Assembly: GCF_039533965.1 (NCBI RefSeq)
Contig: NZ_BAAAUN010000001.1
Span: 3,384,950-3,448,949, forward strand
Direction: 5' to 3'
DNA: 64,000 nucleotides
DNA from: Microbacterium luteolum
Lineage (GTDB): Bacteria > Actinomycetota > Actinomycetes > Actinomycetales > Microbacteriaceae
Shown here: positions 16,159 to 23,545 of the stretch, piece after piece
How the letters are laid out: each line of letters starts with the position of its first letter
How positions within the stretch are numbered: position 1 is the first letter of the stretch
Notes under the pieces: model-generated
Seen by the model: the letters and a program-made list of their open reading frames with translations, nothing else
Database searches by the model: none
Told to the model about the DNA's origin: nothing
Program-made: the position numbers and the translations under genes

Positions 16159-16809
16159 GTGAACGAAGCCGTCCGTGTCCTCGTCGTCGACGACGAAGCC
16201 CTGGTGCGACACGCATTACGCGCATTCATCAGCGACGACGACCGCGTCGCACTGGTCGGCGAGGCGACCGACGGCTCTGAGGTGGTCGCGACCTGCAGGG
16301 CGTCGAACCCCGACGTCGTCCTGATGGACATCAAGATGCGCGAGGTCGGCGGGGTAGAAGCGACCCGGCTCGTCCTGGACTGGAATCCTCGTTGCCGCGT
16401 CGTGGCCTTGACGACCTTCACCACCGAATGGCGTGCGATCGAGGTCCTGCGCGCGGGCGCCTGCGGGTACCTCGTGAAGAATTCGACTCCACAGCAGATC
16501 ATCGATGCGATCGTTGCTGCCCACGCGGGCGACCGGGTCGTTTCACCCGAAGTGCAGGAGAGATTCGTGCGCGCCGCGATCGAATCCGGCGACAGTCGGA
16601 TCACCGACGCCCCGGTGCTGAGCGAGCGCGAGCGGCAAGTCATCGACCTGATCGCCCGGGGGCTCTCCAATGCCGAGATCGCCGACGAGCTGCACTATGC
16701 CGAAGGCACCGTGAAGGCCGACATCCGCCACATCAATCAACTCTGGGACGTTGAGAACCGTCTGCAGATCGTCCTCCGGGCCACCGAACTCGGCCTCATC
16801 AGCCTCTGA
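16159..16809 (+). CDS. LuxR/NarL-family response regulator
   Basis: 216 residues. The receiver domain has acidic pair D11/D12, phospho-acceptor D57 in VVLMDIKM, the switch Thr in VVALTTFT and the conserved Lys in GYLVKNST. The C-terminal LuxR helix-turn-helix runs from LSEREREV-like LSERERQVIDLIARG through NAEIADELHYAEGTVKADI. The GTG at 16159 fits the receiver start. It is divergent from, and surely partner of, the kinase at 14661. The shared GCCCTGGGGC motif beside its own promoter and before two more units makes it the candidate binder, with autoregulation likely. Confidence 0.9.
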   Translation: MNEAVRVLVVDDEALVRHALRAFISDDDRVALVGEATDGSEVVATCRASNPDVVLMDIKMREVGGVEATRLVLDWNPRCRVVALTTFTTEWRAIEVLRAGACGYLVKNSTPQQIIDAIVAAHAGDRVVSPEVQERFVRAAIESGDSRITDAPVLSERERQVIDLIARGLSNAEIADELHYAEGTVKADIRHINQLWDVENRLQIVLRATELGLISL

Positions 16810-16864
16810 AGAGGGCAGGAAGCGGCGCGGTGTCGGAACGTCCCGGACCGTGAGCGCGAATCTC

Positions 16865-16878
16865 TGGCCCTGGGGCTA
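16865..16878 (+). promoter_or_regulatory. Site B of the GCCCTGGGGC motif
   Basis: TGGCCCTGGGGCTA, identical over 14 bases to site C. It is centred 117 bases before the secreted protein's ATG, in the same orientation relative to the gene as sites A and C. Confidence 0.6.
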
Positions 16879-16988
16879 TGAGCGATCGGGATCGCTTGAG
16901 TCGGATGCTGTGCGGTGGTCCTGTGGAAGCACAGAACGCTCGTTGACGCCCGGGCCCGATGCGGGGCTCCAGGACCGGAGGAATATTC

Positions 16989-17741
16989 ATGAGAGTGCCA
17001 GGAAAGCTCGCCGTGCTGGCGGCGACCGTGGTCGTGGTCTGCGGTTTTGCGCAGGCATCGCCGGCGACGGCATCCGATGCCGTCGATGCTCGTGCGGTCG
17101 CCGTGCAGCAACCTGCGGATTCCGAAGCGACGGTGACGACTCAAGAACTCGGGTCTCGGATCGATCAGCTGGTGTCGGCCTATGACCAGGAGACGAAAAC
17201 GTTCGACCCGAGCAAGGTGTCGGCAGAGATCTTGGCCAGCGATGAGGGCAGGGCTTTCGTCGCCGCAGTCTCGCTCTCGGAATCGGCCGAGACGACGTCC
17301 GAGCTCGAAGAGGCCTTCGTCGAGCTCCGCGATCAACTTCTCGCATCAGGCAGCCCGATGACGGTCGAGATCGACGGAAGCGCGGCCGCCATGAGCTTCT
17401 CGTTGACTCCGGGCGCGACGATCGCCTACCCGACCGGTCTGGTGTCCGGCGGCGACGGCACCGGCGGTATCCAGCCGCTCGTGACCGGCGGCGCGGATCC
17501 GTGGCCGTACATCCAGCTCACCAACGCCGAACAGCAGGCCATGGTGACAGGAGCGTCCGGGGCTCTGGTGGCGGCTATCTGCGCACTCCTCGCACCCACG
17601 ACCGCAGGTGTCGGATGCGGTGTCGGCGCCGCCGTCATCGCGATGATCGTGGGTATCATCGTTGCGAACGGCGTCTGTGCCAACAATCGTGAGATGCGCA
17701 TATACCCCCTGGCGGGGCCGACGGGATTCAGCTGCCAATGA
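16989..17741 (+). CDS. Secreted protein with four-cysteine hydrophobic C-terminus
   Basis: 250 residues. A Sec-type signal peptide (about residues 1-33, ending near ASPATASDA) is followed by an acidic helical region (about 40-125). Next comes a Gly/Thr-rich linker, then an Ala/Gly/Val/Ile-rich stretch (about 185-230) and a short tail. Cysteines fall only at C18 (signal), C198, C210, C230 and C249. C18 is not in a lipobox. The ATG at 16989 has GGAGG upstream. The hydrophobic, Gly-rich C-terminal segment is reminiscent of membrane-active or bacteriocin-like domains, but no family is recognised. It is followed in ATGA overlap by a small membrane protein. Confidence 0.8.
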   Translation: MRVPGKLAVLAATVVVVCGFAQASPATASDAVDARAVAVQQPADSEATVTTQELGSRIDQLVSAYDQETKTFDPSKVSAEILASDEGRAFVAAVSLSESAETTSELEEAFVELRDQLLASGSPMTVEIDGSAAAMSFSLTPGATIAYPTGLVSGGDGTGGIQPLVTGGADPWPYIQLTNAEQQAMVTGASGALVAAICALLAPTTAGVGCGVGAAVIAMIVGIIVANGVCANNREMRIYPLAGPTGFSCQ

Positions 17742-17935
17742 TGACGAAGAAGCGGATCAGCCCGGCAGTGTTCGCGACGATCGTCGTGGCGCCGATCGTG
17801 GTCCTCGAGCTCATCCTGCTGGCGACGGGCGTCTGGACCATGTCGGGGTCGATGATCTTCGTTCTCGTGATCAACGTCGTCTTCTGGTGCATGAACTATT
17901 TCATCTGGCGTCAAGCAGGTCGCGCTCGGACCTGA
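17738..17935 (+). CDS. Small two-helix membrane protein coupled to the secreted protein
   Basis: 65 residues: basic start (MMTKKRISP), helix 1 (AVFATIVVAPIVVLELILLA), short loop, helix 2 (MIFVLVINVVFWCMNYFIW), basic tail. It starts within the stop codon of the secreted protein (ATGA), so the two are made together. A strong terminator follows 26 bases later. Tight pairing of a secreted hydrophobic protein with a tiny membrane protein would suit an immunity or chaperone role; this is inference. Confidence 0.8.
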   Translation: MMTKKRISPAVFATIVVAPIVVLELILLATGVWTMSGSMIFVLVINVVFWCMNYFIWRQAGRART

Positions 17936-17960
17936 CGCCGGGATGACCACGCTGGGCAGT

Positions 17961-17995
17961 CGGCCCCGACGAGAGAGCCTTTCTCGTCGGGGCCG
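17961..17995 (+). terminator. Strong intrinsic-type terminator
   Basis: Perfect 14-base-pair stem, CGGCCCCGACGAGA with its complement, around a 7-base loop, then TCTCTG. It closes the secreted-protein operon. Confidence 0.85.
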
Positions 17996-18025
17996 TCTCT
18001 GTGGACGATGATCGCGTCGGGTTCA

Positions 18026-18039
18026 TGGCCCTGGGGCTA
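18026..18039 (+). promoter_or_regulatory. Site C of the GCCCTGGGGC motif
   Basis: TGGCCCTGGGGCTA, centred 120 bases before the ATG at 18153. With flanks it matches site A at 17 of 20 positions (CATGGCCC--GGGCT-GAGA). Confidence 0.6.
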
Positions 18040-18152
18040 GAGAAGGGCCAAATGTCTTGGTCGGTCGGCACGGCGGCCGAAAGCATGGATGCGGGCGTCG
18101 TCGTCGATGAGGCCCCGGCCGCATCTCCAGCGGCCCGATCGGAGAGAAGACG

Positions 18153-18356
18153 ATGCCCCAGACCCTCACGCAGCGCTTGACCCTCGTTCTTCCCCTTGTC
18201 GGTGTCGCGTTGCTCCTGGCGTCGATGATCCTCCCCGAGCAGTTCGCCTTCGTCGCGTGGGGACTCGCGATGGTCGCCTTCGTCACCGCTCTCGCCTGCG
18301 CGATCATCGCACAACGGGAAAGTGCGTCCGAGCACCGCAGAGTCAGGTCGAGATGA
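18153..18356 (+). CDS. Small two-helix membrane protein
   Basis: 67 residues with a short polar start (MPQTLTQRL), helix 1 (TLVLPLVGVALLLASMIL), helix 2 (FVAWGLAMVAFVTALACAII) and a basic tail. The GGAGAGAAG ribosome site is well placed. It stands alone after the terminator at 17961 and has its own copy of the GCCCTGGGGC motif, so it probably belongs to the regulon of the response regulator at 16159. Function unknown. Confidence 0.72.
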   Translation: MPQTLTQRLTLVLPLVGVALLLASMILPEQFAFVAWGLAMVAFVTALACAIIAQRESASEHRRVRSR

Positions 18357-18410
18357 GTCCCGTTCAGGTCGTGGAGCGCAACTCCCGCCAGGCGTCGACC
18401 GTCGGCAGGC

Positions 18411-18716
18411 TCAGTCGAAGACGGGGCTGAGGAAGCGGCGCTCGTAACGGCGGATGCACTGCGTCCTGCGCGCGAATTCGAACGCCTCCACGCACTCGGG
18501 GTCGGTCTTCGAGGCGTTCCGGTAGACCTCGTACTCGGCGAGCGAGGGGAACGTGAACAGTGCGAAGGCCTCGTCGCTGTCGCCCTCGCTCGGCAGGAAG
18601 TAGCCGTGGTGGGTTCCGCCGTGCTTCGCCACCAGTCGGATCCACGCGCGTCCGTACTCGGTGAAGTCGTCGAGCTTGTCGGGGTCGATCTCATAGCGCA
18701 GGTGAACGGTGATCAT
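18411..18716 (-). CDS. NIPSNAP-family protein
   Basis: 101-residue protein of the ferredoxin-like (dimeric alpha/beta barrel) NIPSNAP group. It starts MITVHLRYEIDPDKLDDF, then has the conserved Trp-Ile-Arg and HGYFLPSEGDSDEAFALFTF pattern, ending in RRFLSPVF. It lacks a signal peptide. A GAGAGGA ribosome site precedes the ATG. Members are often small accessory or monooxygenase-like proteins; no activity can be assigned here. It is divergent from the aldo/keto reductase gene. Confidence 0.8.
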   Translation of the reverse strand: MITVHLRYEIDPDKLDDFTEYGRAWIRLVAKHGGTHHGYFLPSEGDSDEAFALFTFPSLAEYEVYRNASKTDPECVEAFEFARRTQCIRRYERRFLSPVFD

Positions 18717-18763
18717 CCGATCATCCTCTCAGAGCGGTCATCGCTATCGTCTCCGATCCTGAA

Positions 18764-18769
18764 TAGGCT
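18764..18769 (+). promoter_or_regulatory. -10 box of the aldo/keto reductase (leaderless)
   Basis: TAGGCT, eight bases before ATG 18778, with no ribosome site between. Confidence 0.5.
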
Positions 18770-18777
18770 CGTGAACC

Positions 18778-19764
18778 ATGGATTACACGCAGCTGGGTCG
18801 CACGGGCACGTCGGTTTCGCGGATCGTGCTGGGCACGATGAACTTCGGGGACCGCACCTCGGAGGAGGAATCGTTCGCGATCATGGATCGTGCCCTCGAG
18901 CTGGGGGTGAACTTCTTCGACACGGCGAACGCCTACGGCGGGTCGGCGGGGCGCGGCGCGACCGAGGAGATCATCGGTCGGTGGTTCGCGGCTCGCCCCG
19001 GTGTGCGGGACGACATCGTCCTGGCGACCAAGGTGCATTCGCCGATGGTCGCCCCGACCGCGGAGGGCGACCGGCCCAACGCTCGTGGCGCATCCGCCTG
19101 GCAGGTGCGGCGGGAAGCCATCGGGTCGCTGCGCCGACTGCAGACCGACCGGATCGACCTGTACCAGTTCCACCACATCGACCGCCATATCTCCTGGCCG
19201 GAGCTGTGGCAGGCGATGGAGGTGCTCGTGGCTCGCGGCGAGGTGGTCTACACCGGCAGCTCGAATTTCGCGGCGTGGAACATCGCACAGGCGAACGAGA
19301 TCGCGCAGCAGCGCCACTTCCTCGGCCTCGTGAGCGAGCAGTCGCTGTACAACCTGGCCCAGCGGTCCATCGAGCTCGAGGTCATTCCTGCGGCGCAGAA
19401 CTACGGCCTCGGAATCCTCCCGTGGTCGCCGCTGTCGGGCGGGCTGCTGAGCGGCGGATCATCGGATGCCAACGCCCGATCGAACACGGGGCGGGCGGCA
19501 GAGATGCGTGCCCAGCACCGCGACCAGTTCGATGCGTACGAGCTCTTCGCGAAGGAGCGCGGCTGGGCTCCTTCGGCGCTCGGCCTTGCCTGGCTGCTTC
19601 ACCAGCCCGGAGTCACCGGACCGATCATCGGCCCTCGCACGGTCGCGCAGCTCGAGTCCGCGGTGTCGGCGCTCGAGATCACGCTCAGCGCAGAGGATCT
19701 GCGCGGACTCGACGAGATTTTCCCCGGCCCCGGTGGACAGGCCCCTGAGGCCTACGCCTGGTAG
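18778..19764 (+). CDS. Aldo/keto reductase
   Basis: NADPH-dependent carbonyl reductase of the Tas/YajO-like branch, 328 residues, TIM barrel. The catalytic tetrad is visible: Asp in NFFDTANAYG, Tyr in the same motif, Lys in LATKVH and His in QFHHID. NADP-binding residues follow in TGSSNFAAW and PIIGPRTVAQLES. It probably detoxifies aldehydes or ketones. Its end overlaps the convergent DUF2071 gene by 13 bases. Confidence 0.9.
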   Translation: MDYTQLGRTGTSVSRIVLGTMNFGDRTSEEESFAIMDRALELGVNFFDTANAYGGSAGRGATEEIIGRWFAARPGVRDDIVLATKVHSPMVAPTAEGDRPNARGASAWQVRREAIGSLRRLQTDRIDLYQFHHIDRHISWPELWQAMEVLVARGEVVYTGSSNFAAWNIAQANEIAQQRHFLGLVSEQSLYNLAQRSIELEVIPAAQNYGLGILPWSPLSGGLLSGGSSDANARSNTGRAAEMRAQHRDQFDAYELFAKERGWAPSALGLAWLLHQPGVTGPIIGPRTVAQLESAVSALEITLSAEDLRGLDEIFPGPGGQAPEAYAW

Positions 19765-20498
19765 GACGTCCGAAGCACGGCGTCCGTGCGATCCCGCCCG
19801 GGACGCCGCGCATCGGACAGGATCAGCGGCAGGTCGCGCATCACGACGACGCTGTCGAACACCGCGGACCCTCGGGGGAGAGCATCGAAGAACGACGACC
19901 GGAGGCGGTGCAGGCGTGCAGGCTCGACCTTCCACTCCTCCGACGCGAGGGTGACCGGTTCGACGGTGCGTCGGTCGTGCGCCAGCGACCATCCGACTCG
20001 ACCGGCGCGATAGAAGTCCGACGCCTCGTCAATCGACGCGAAGACGCCGCTCGACCATTCACCACCCACTTCGACATCGGCATCGATGCTGTGTCCGTCG
20101 GCCGACATCGCGACGGCGTAGCGCCCGCTCGCCTCCTTGATGCGGAACCGCGCCTTTCTGTGCACGCCGGGGAAGAGCCGTCCACCGAAGAGAACCGGAT
20201 GCCATGCGGAAGTGTGCCGCTCGAACACGAAGACTCCACGAGCGCGGCCATCAGGACCGTCCCACTCGACCGCCATGCGATGGGCGGCGTTCTCAGAGCG
20301 AAGGCCCCACCGTCGCAGAGACCATAGAGGACGGATCGATTCCAGCCCGAGGACGCAGATGCCGGCGATCGCCGATCCGTCGATGACCTGCGGGCGGAAG
20401 CCATCCGGCAGCAGCGCGGCAGCCACCGCGGGATCGAGGCGATAACTGATGAGAAGCCGCCTGCGGAGCTGTGCTCGGACGCCACGGATGATCGTCAT
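19752..20498 (-). CDS. DUF2071 (YqjF/acetoacetate-decarboxylase-like) protein
   Basis: 248 residues. N-terminal RRLLISYRLDPAVAAALLPDGF and the FPGVHRKARFRI region match the DUF2071/YqjF group, whose fold resembles acetoacetate decarboxylase, but no catalytic lysine can be pointed out with confidence. No signal peptide or membrane helix. The promoter region holds the 22-base palindrome at 20505-20526. Role unknown. Confidence 0.75.
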   Translation of the reverse strand: MTIIRGVRAQLRRRLLISYRLDPAVAAALLPDGFRPQVIDGSAIAGICVLGLESIRPLWSLRRWGLRSENAAHRMAVEWDGPDGRARGVFVFERHTSAWHPVLFGGRLFPGVHRKARFRIKEASGRYAVAMSADGHSIDADVEVGGEWSSGVFASIDEASDFYRAGRVGWSLAHDRRTVEPVTLASEEWKVEPARLHRLRSSFFDALPRGSAVFDSVVVMRDLPLILSDARRPGRDRTDAVLRTSYQA

Positions 20499-20504
20499 TT
20501 CGCG

Positions 20505-20526
20505 AATTTAGCATTATAGCTAAATT
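20505..20526. promoter_or_regulatory. AT-rich perfect palindrome at the DUF2071 promoter
   Basis: AATTTAGC-ATTATA-GCTAAATT: perfect 8-base arms, strikingly AT-rich in this genome. It begins seven bases before the DUF2071 start, so binding there would block initiation. Confidence 0.65.
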
Positions 20527-20543
20527 ACTACAAGCATCGCCGC

Positions 20544-20876
20544 TCAGGTCGGGACGTCGACGCGACCTGCGGCGCTCTGCTCCGCGGGCTCGGGCACCAA
20601 ATACAGGCCGCTCGGCGCGTTCGCGGTGAAGGCGAGAGCCTCGATCCACTCCCGGTTGATCGCCGGCTGCCGGCTGCCGCTGTACTTGAAGACGAGGGAG
20701 CTCCGCGCGTGCACCCAGACAGTCGTGCGCCCGCCGCCGACGCTCAGGTCTTCGCGCCAGGTGAAGTTGAACGGCTCCGCTCGTCGGAGTTTGGCGGTCA
20801 TGACCAGCTGAAGGTGGGTCAGTGCGCGGTCCTCGATCTCGGTCTTGACGCTGCCCTCGTAGATGAATCGCCCCAT
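20544..20876 (-). CDS. DUF7882-type small protein (Microbacteriaceae)
   Basis: 110 residues with the pattern of a family widespread in Microbacteriaceae and often mislabelled ATP-dependent DNA ligase: MGRFIYEGS, DRALTHLQLVMTAKLRR, WVHARSSLVFKYSGSR, NREWIEALAFTANAPSGL, PEP. At this size it has no ligase domain. It is probably a small beta-rich protein of unknown role. It lies downstream of the TetR gene on the same strand, with a 12-base inverted repeat between them. Confidence 0.8.
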   Translation of the reverse strand: MGRFIYEGSVKTEIEDRALTHLQLVMTAKLRRAEPFNFTWREDLSVGGGRTTVWVHARSSLVFKYSGSRQPAINREWIEALAFTANAPSGLYLVPEPAEQSAAGRVDVPT

Positions 20877-20898
20877 CGTGCGTATCGGCTCCTGCTTC

Positions 20899-20938
20899 GT
20901 AGGCTTACACCGTAAGTGTGATGACAGTGTAAGCCTAC
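20899..20938. repeat. Perfect 12-base inverted repeat
   Basis: GTAGGCTTACAC (20899-20910) and GTGTAAGCCTAC (20927-20938), 16 bases apart. The right arm contains the TetR stop codon. A nested CTTAC-ACC-GTAAG (20904-20916) looks like a TetR-type half-site pair. It could be a tetR terminator or an operator for the DUF7882 gene. Confidence 0.7.
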
Positions 20939-21651
20939 TGCGAGAGTTCCCCGCTGAGACGATCGAGCAGGCTCTCGAGCGAGGCCTCGAACTCCTCGTC
21001 GCTGCGGTCCTCGCTCAGCAGGGGTCGCAGCCGCACGATCTGTGCGTCATCGTCCACGTCCTCCTGCCCGTCGCCCTCCGGGACGTCGGCGCCGCCCTCG
21101 TCGAGCGGCTCATCGAGCGGACTGATCTCGGCGCCCCGCACAGCGGCCTCGAGCAGCAGCTGACCGAGGAGGAAGCTGCTGAAGGACCGATAGGTGTCGA
21201 CGGCCTGCTGGTCGGAGAACCCCTGGTCGATCAGCGTGCTCAGGAACAGCTCGACCACCTCGACGCTGCGCAGCGGTGGCCGCAGCCACGGTGCCGCCGG
21301 GTGGCGCGTGGCGATGAGGGGGAACGCCCTCGGATGATCGATCGCGATCTGCCGCACCCGATGCGCCACCGTCTGCAGGAAGCCCTGCCAGTGGTCGTTC
21401 AGCTCGTCATCGAGGCTCGCCGTGAGGTCGTCCATCAACAGGGCGACGACGCCCTCCAGCAGATCCTCTCGGCCGTGCACGTATCGGTACAGGGACATCG
21501 CCTCGACGCCCAGCTCCTGCGCCAGTGAGCGCATCGACAGGATCGACGCCCCGTCGCGGTCGATCTGCGCGAGAGCCGTCGTGACGATCAGATCCCGGTT
21601 GAGACGCCCGGCCGACGATCGCCGCTTCGTGTCCTGTGAACGTTCCGGCAT
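20935..21651 (-). CDS. TetR-family regulator with TetR_C-type domain
   Basis: 238 residues. The N-terminal helix-turn-helix (SMRSLAQELGVEAMSLYRYV) and the tetracycline-repressor-type C-terminal domain (HPRAFPLIATRHP, FLSTLIDQGFSDQQAVDTY) are clear. An acidic tail (GDGQEDVDDDAQ) is unusual. The start has TAGCGT (21663-21658) six bases upstream and no ribosome site, so the mRNA is probably leaderless. The target may be the inverted repeat at 20899-20938. Confidence 0.88.
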   Translation of the reverse strand: MPERSQDTKRRSSAGRLNRDLIVTTALAQIDRDGASILSMRSLAQELGVEAMSLYRYVHGREDLLEGVVALLMDDLTASLDDELNDHWQGFLQTVAHRVRQIAIDHPRAFPLIATRHPAAPWLRPPLRSVEVVELFLSTLIDQGFSDQQAVDTYRSFSSFLLGQLLLEAAVRGAEISPLDEPLDEGGADVPEGDGQEDVDDDAQIVRLRPLLSEDRSDEEFEASLESLLDRLSGELSQ

Positions 21652-21657
21652 GCGCCA

Positions 21658-21663
21658 ACGCTA
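21658..21663 (-). promoter_or_regulatory. -10 box of the TetR gene (leaderless)
   Basis: TAGCGT on the minus strand, six bases before the ATG at 21651. Confidence 0.5.
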
Positions 21664-21754
21664 CTCGCCTGGGCGCTCCTGGCGCTGTCTACCAGCAGTT
21701 CCGCGCCCCGGCAAGGGGCGCGGGATTCGGCCGTCGATGCCGTAGAACAGCCTC

Positions 21755-22081
21755 ATGCAGTTGATCATGTACGGCGGCGAAGAGTTCCTCACAGGCGATG
21801 AGATCGCCGATGCCCTGCTGGCCTACGGCCGCGCGCTGGGCGACGAAGAACGTGCGGAGATCATCGAGATCCCGGTTCGCGAGGACGACGGATCCGTCGT
21901 CTCGGCGAAGTTCCTGATCGGCCCGGCGAGTCAGATCGTGTCGAAGACCGTCCACGATCGGGGGCCGGAACTGCAGGACGACGCGCTGGTGGGTCGTCTG
22001 AAGGATCTCACGCGGGGCGTGGAGTCTCCGACGGGCCCGCTGCTGGAGATCTCCGGCGAGAACGCGTACGACGCCGACTGA
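21755..22081 (+). CDS. Hypothetical protein, 108 residues
   Basis: Small soluble acidic protein beginning MQLIMYGGEEFLTGDEIADALLAY. No Cys, signal peptide or membrane helix. The frame has normal codon bias and the first ATG is preceded six bases upstream by TAGAAC, which resembles the local leaderless promoters imperfectly. It lies alone between the TetR and flavin oxidoreductase genes. No family recognised; an HTH-free nucleotide- or metal-binding role cannot be shown. Confidence 0.65.
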   Translation: MQLIMYGGEEFLTGDEIADALLAYGRALGDEERAEIIEIPVREDDGSVVSAKFLIGPASQIVSKTVHDRGPELQDDALVGRLKDLTRGVESPTGPLLEISGENAYDAD

Positions 22082-22117
22082 CTGTTCGTCCCCGAGGTCG
22101 CGACGGTCCTCCCGCGA

Positions 22118-22123
22118 TACTCT
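22118..22123 (+). promoter_or_regulatory. -10 box of the flavin oxidoreductase (leaderless)
   Basis: TACTCT, six bases before ATG 22130. Confidence 0.5.
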
Positions 22124-22129
22124 CGGCGC

Positions 22130-23545
22130 ATGGCAGAGTTCGAAGAGCACTACGACGTCGCCGTGATCGGAGCGGGGCCGGCCGGCACGGCCGCGGCGCT
22201 GCGGGCATCCGAGCTGGGAGCGAGCGTCGTCGTGCTGGAGGCCGGGCGCACCGGTGGGACTTGCGTGAACACGGGCTGCGTGCCCACCCGCGTGCTGGCC
22301 AAGACCGCGCGTCTCATCCGCGAGTCACGCCATGCCGACGACTACGGCGTGCGCGCCGGCGCTCCCGAGATCGACTGGGCCACCACGGTGGAGCGGGTCC
22401 ACGAACGCGTCGACCGGGTGCGTTCGATCAAGCGGGAGGCGGAGCGCTTCGCCGCGGCCGGAGTCGACCTGATCCACGAAGGTCGTGCACGCTTCGCCGA
22501 CGATCACACCCTCGTGCTCGACAGCGGTCGTCGCCTCACCGCCGGCTCGATCCTCATCTGCGTCGGCGGACACTCGAAACGGCTGCCGGTTCCGGGCGCC
22601 GAGCTCGCCACCGTGCCGGAAGACGTCCTGTCGCTCCCGACTCTGCCGCGCCGGGTCGCGGTGATCGGCGCGGGCAATACGGGCGCGCAGCTCGTCACGG
22701 TCTTCTCGTCCTTCGGCTCCGAGGTGACCCTCCTCGATGTGGCTCCGCGGGTGCTGATGGCCTCGGATGCCGCGATCGCCGCGACCGTCAGCGCCGCGTT
22801 CGCCGAGCAGGGCGTTGACGTGCGCACCGGGATCGAGACGGTCGCGGGTCTGGAGCGAACGGACGACGGCGCCATCCGGCTCACGTGGCGAGAGGCGGGG
22901 GAGCAGAGTGCGTCGACCTTCGACGCGGTCATCATGGCGACGGGATGGCCCGCCGACGTCGAGGATCTCGGCCTCGAGAACGCCGGCATCGCGATCGAAC
23001 GATCCTCGATCCCCGCCGACCGCTACTTCCGCACCGTCGTGCCGCACATCTTCGCGGTCGGCGACGCGAACGGACGCGACATGCTCGTACAGGCAGCCCA
23101 GTTCGAGGGCGAGGCCGCAGCGGAGAACGCGGTGCTGGGCGCGAACCGGCGCACGCCGCACCACCTGCTGCCGGCCGGCGGATTCACCGACCCGGATTAC
23201 GCCGGAGTCGGGCTCACCGAGGAGCAGGCGAGAGAGCGCGACACCGATTGCGTCGTCGTCACGGTTCCCTACGCGAACCTGGAGCGCGCGGTGATCGACG
23301 ACCGTGAGGTCGGCTTCCTGAAGCTCATCGCCGATCGACGTCGCCAGCTCATCCTCGGCGCCCACGCGGTCGGAGAGAACGCGATCGAGGTCATCCAGTC
23401 GGTCACCACGGCGATGGCGGCCGGCGTCGACGTGTCGACGCTCGCCGGCGTCCGGTTCGCGTATCCGACGTACAGCGCGATCATCGGACTGGCCGCGCGC
23501 GCGGTGCTCGCCGAGCGGGATCCTCGTTCCGCCACGACGTCATGA
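22130..23545 (+). CDS. FAD-dependent pyridine nucleotide-disulfide oxidoreductase
   Basis: 471 residues, class I flavoprotein disulfide reductase layout. FAD motif VIGAGPAGTAAAL (about 12-24), redox cysteines C45/C50 in GGTCVNTGCVPTR, NAD(P) motif VIGAGNTGAQ (about 183) and second FAD motif IFAVGDANG (about 308). A dimerisation domain follows from about 345. The C-terminal His-Pro catalytic pair of lipoamide dehydrogenase or mercuric reductase is replaced by FAYPTYS. No Hg-binding N-terminal domain is present. Substrate unknown; it overlaps the convergent MerR gene by 6 bases. Confidence 0.88.
   Translation: MAEFEEHYDVAVIGAGPAGTAAALRASELGASVVVLEAGRTGGTCVNTGCVPTRVLAKTARLIRESRHADDYGVRAGAPEIDWATTVERVHERVDRVRSIKREAERFAAAGVDLIHEGRARFADDHTLVLDSGRRLTAGSILICVGGHSKRLPVPGAELATVPEDVLSLPTLPRRVAVIGAGNTGAQLVTVFSSFGSEVTLLDVAPRVLMASDAAIAATVSAAFAEQGVDVRTGIETVAGLERTDDGAIRLTWREAGEQSASTFDAVIMATGWPADVEDLGLENAGIAIERSSIPADRYFRTVVPHIFAVGDANGRDMLVQAAQFEGEAAAENAVLGANRRTPHHLLPAGGFTDPDYAGVGLTEEQARERDTDCVVVTVPYANLERAVIDDREVGFLKLIADRRRQLILGAHAVGENAIEVIQSVTTAMAAGVDVSTLAGVRFAYPTYSAIIGLAARAVLAERDPRSATTS

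Noticed and set aside
20544..20876. ATP-dependent DNA ligase
   Set aside because: Proteins with this pattern are often so labelled, but 110 residues hold no nucleotidyltransferase motif.
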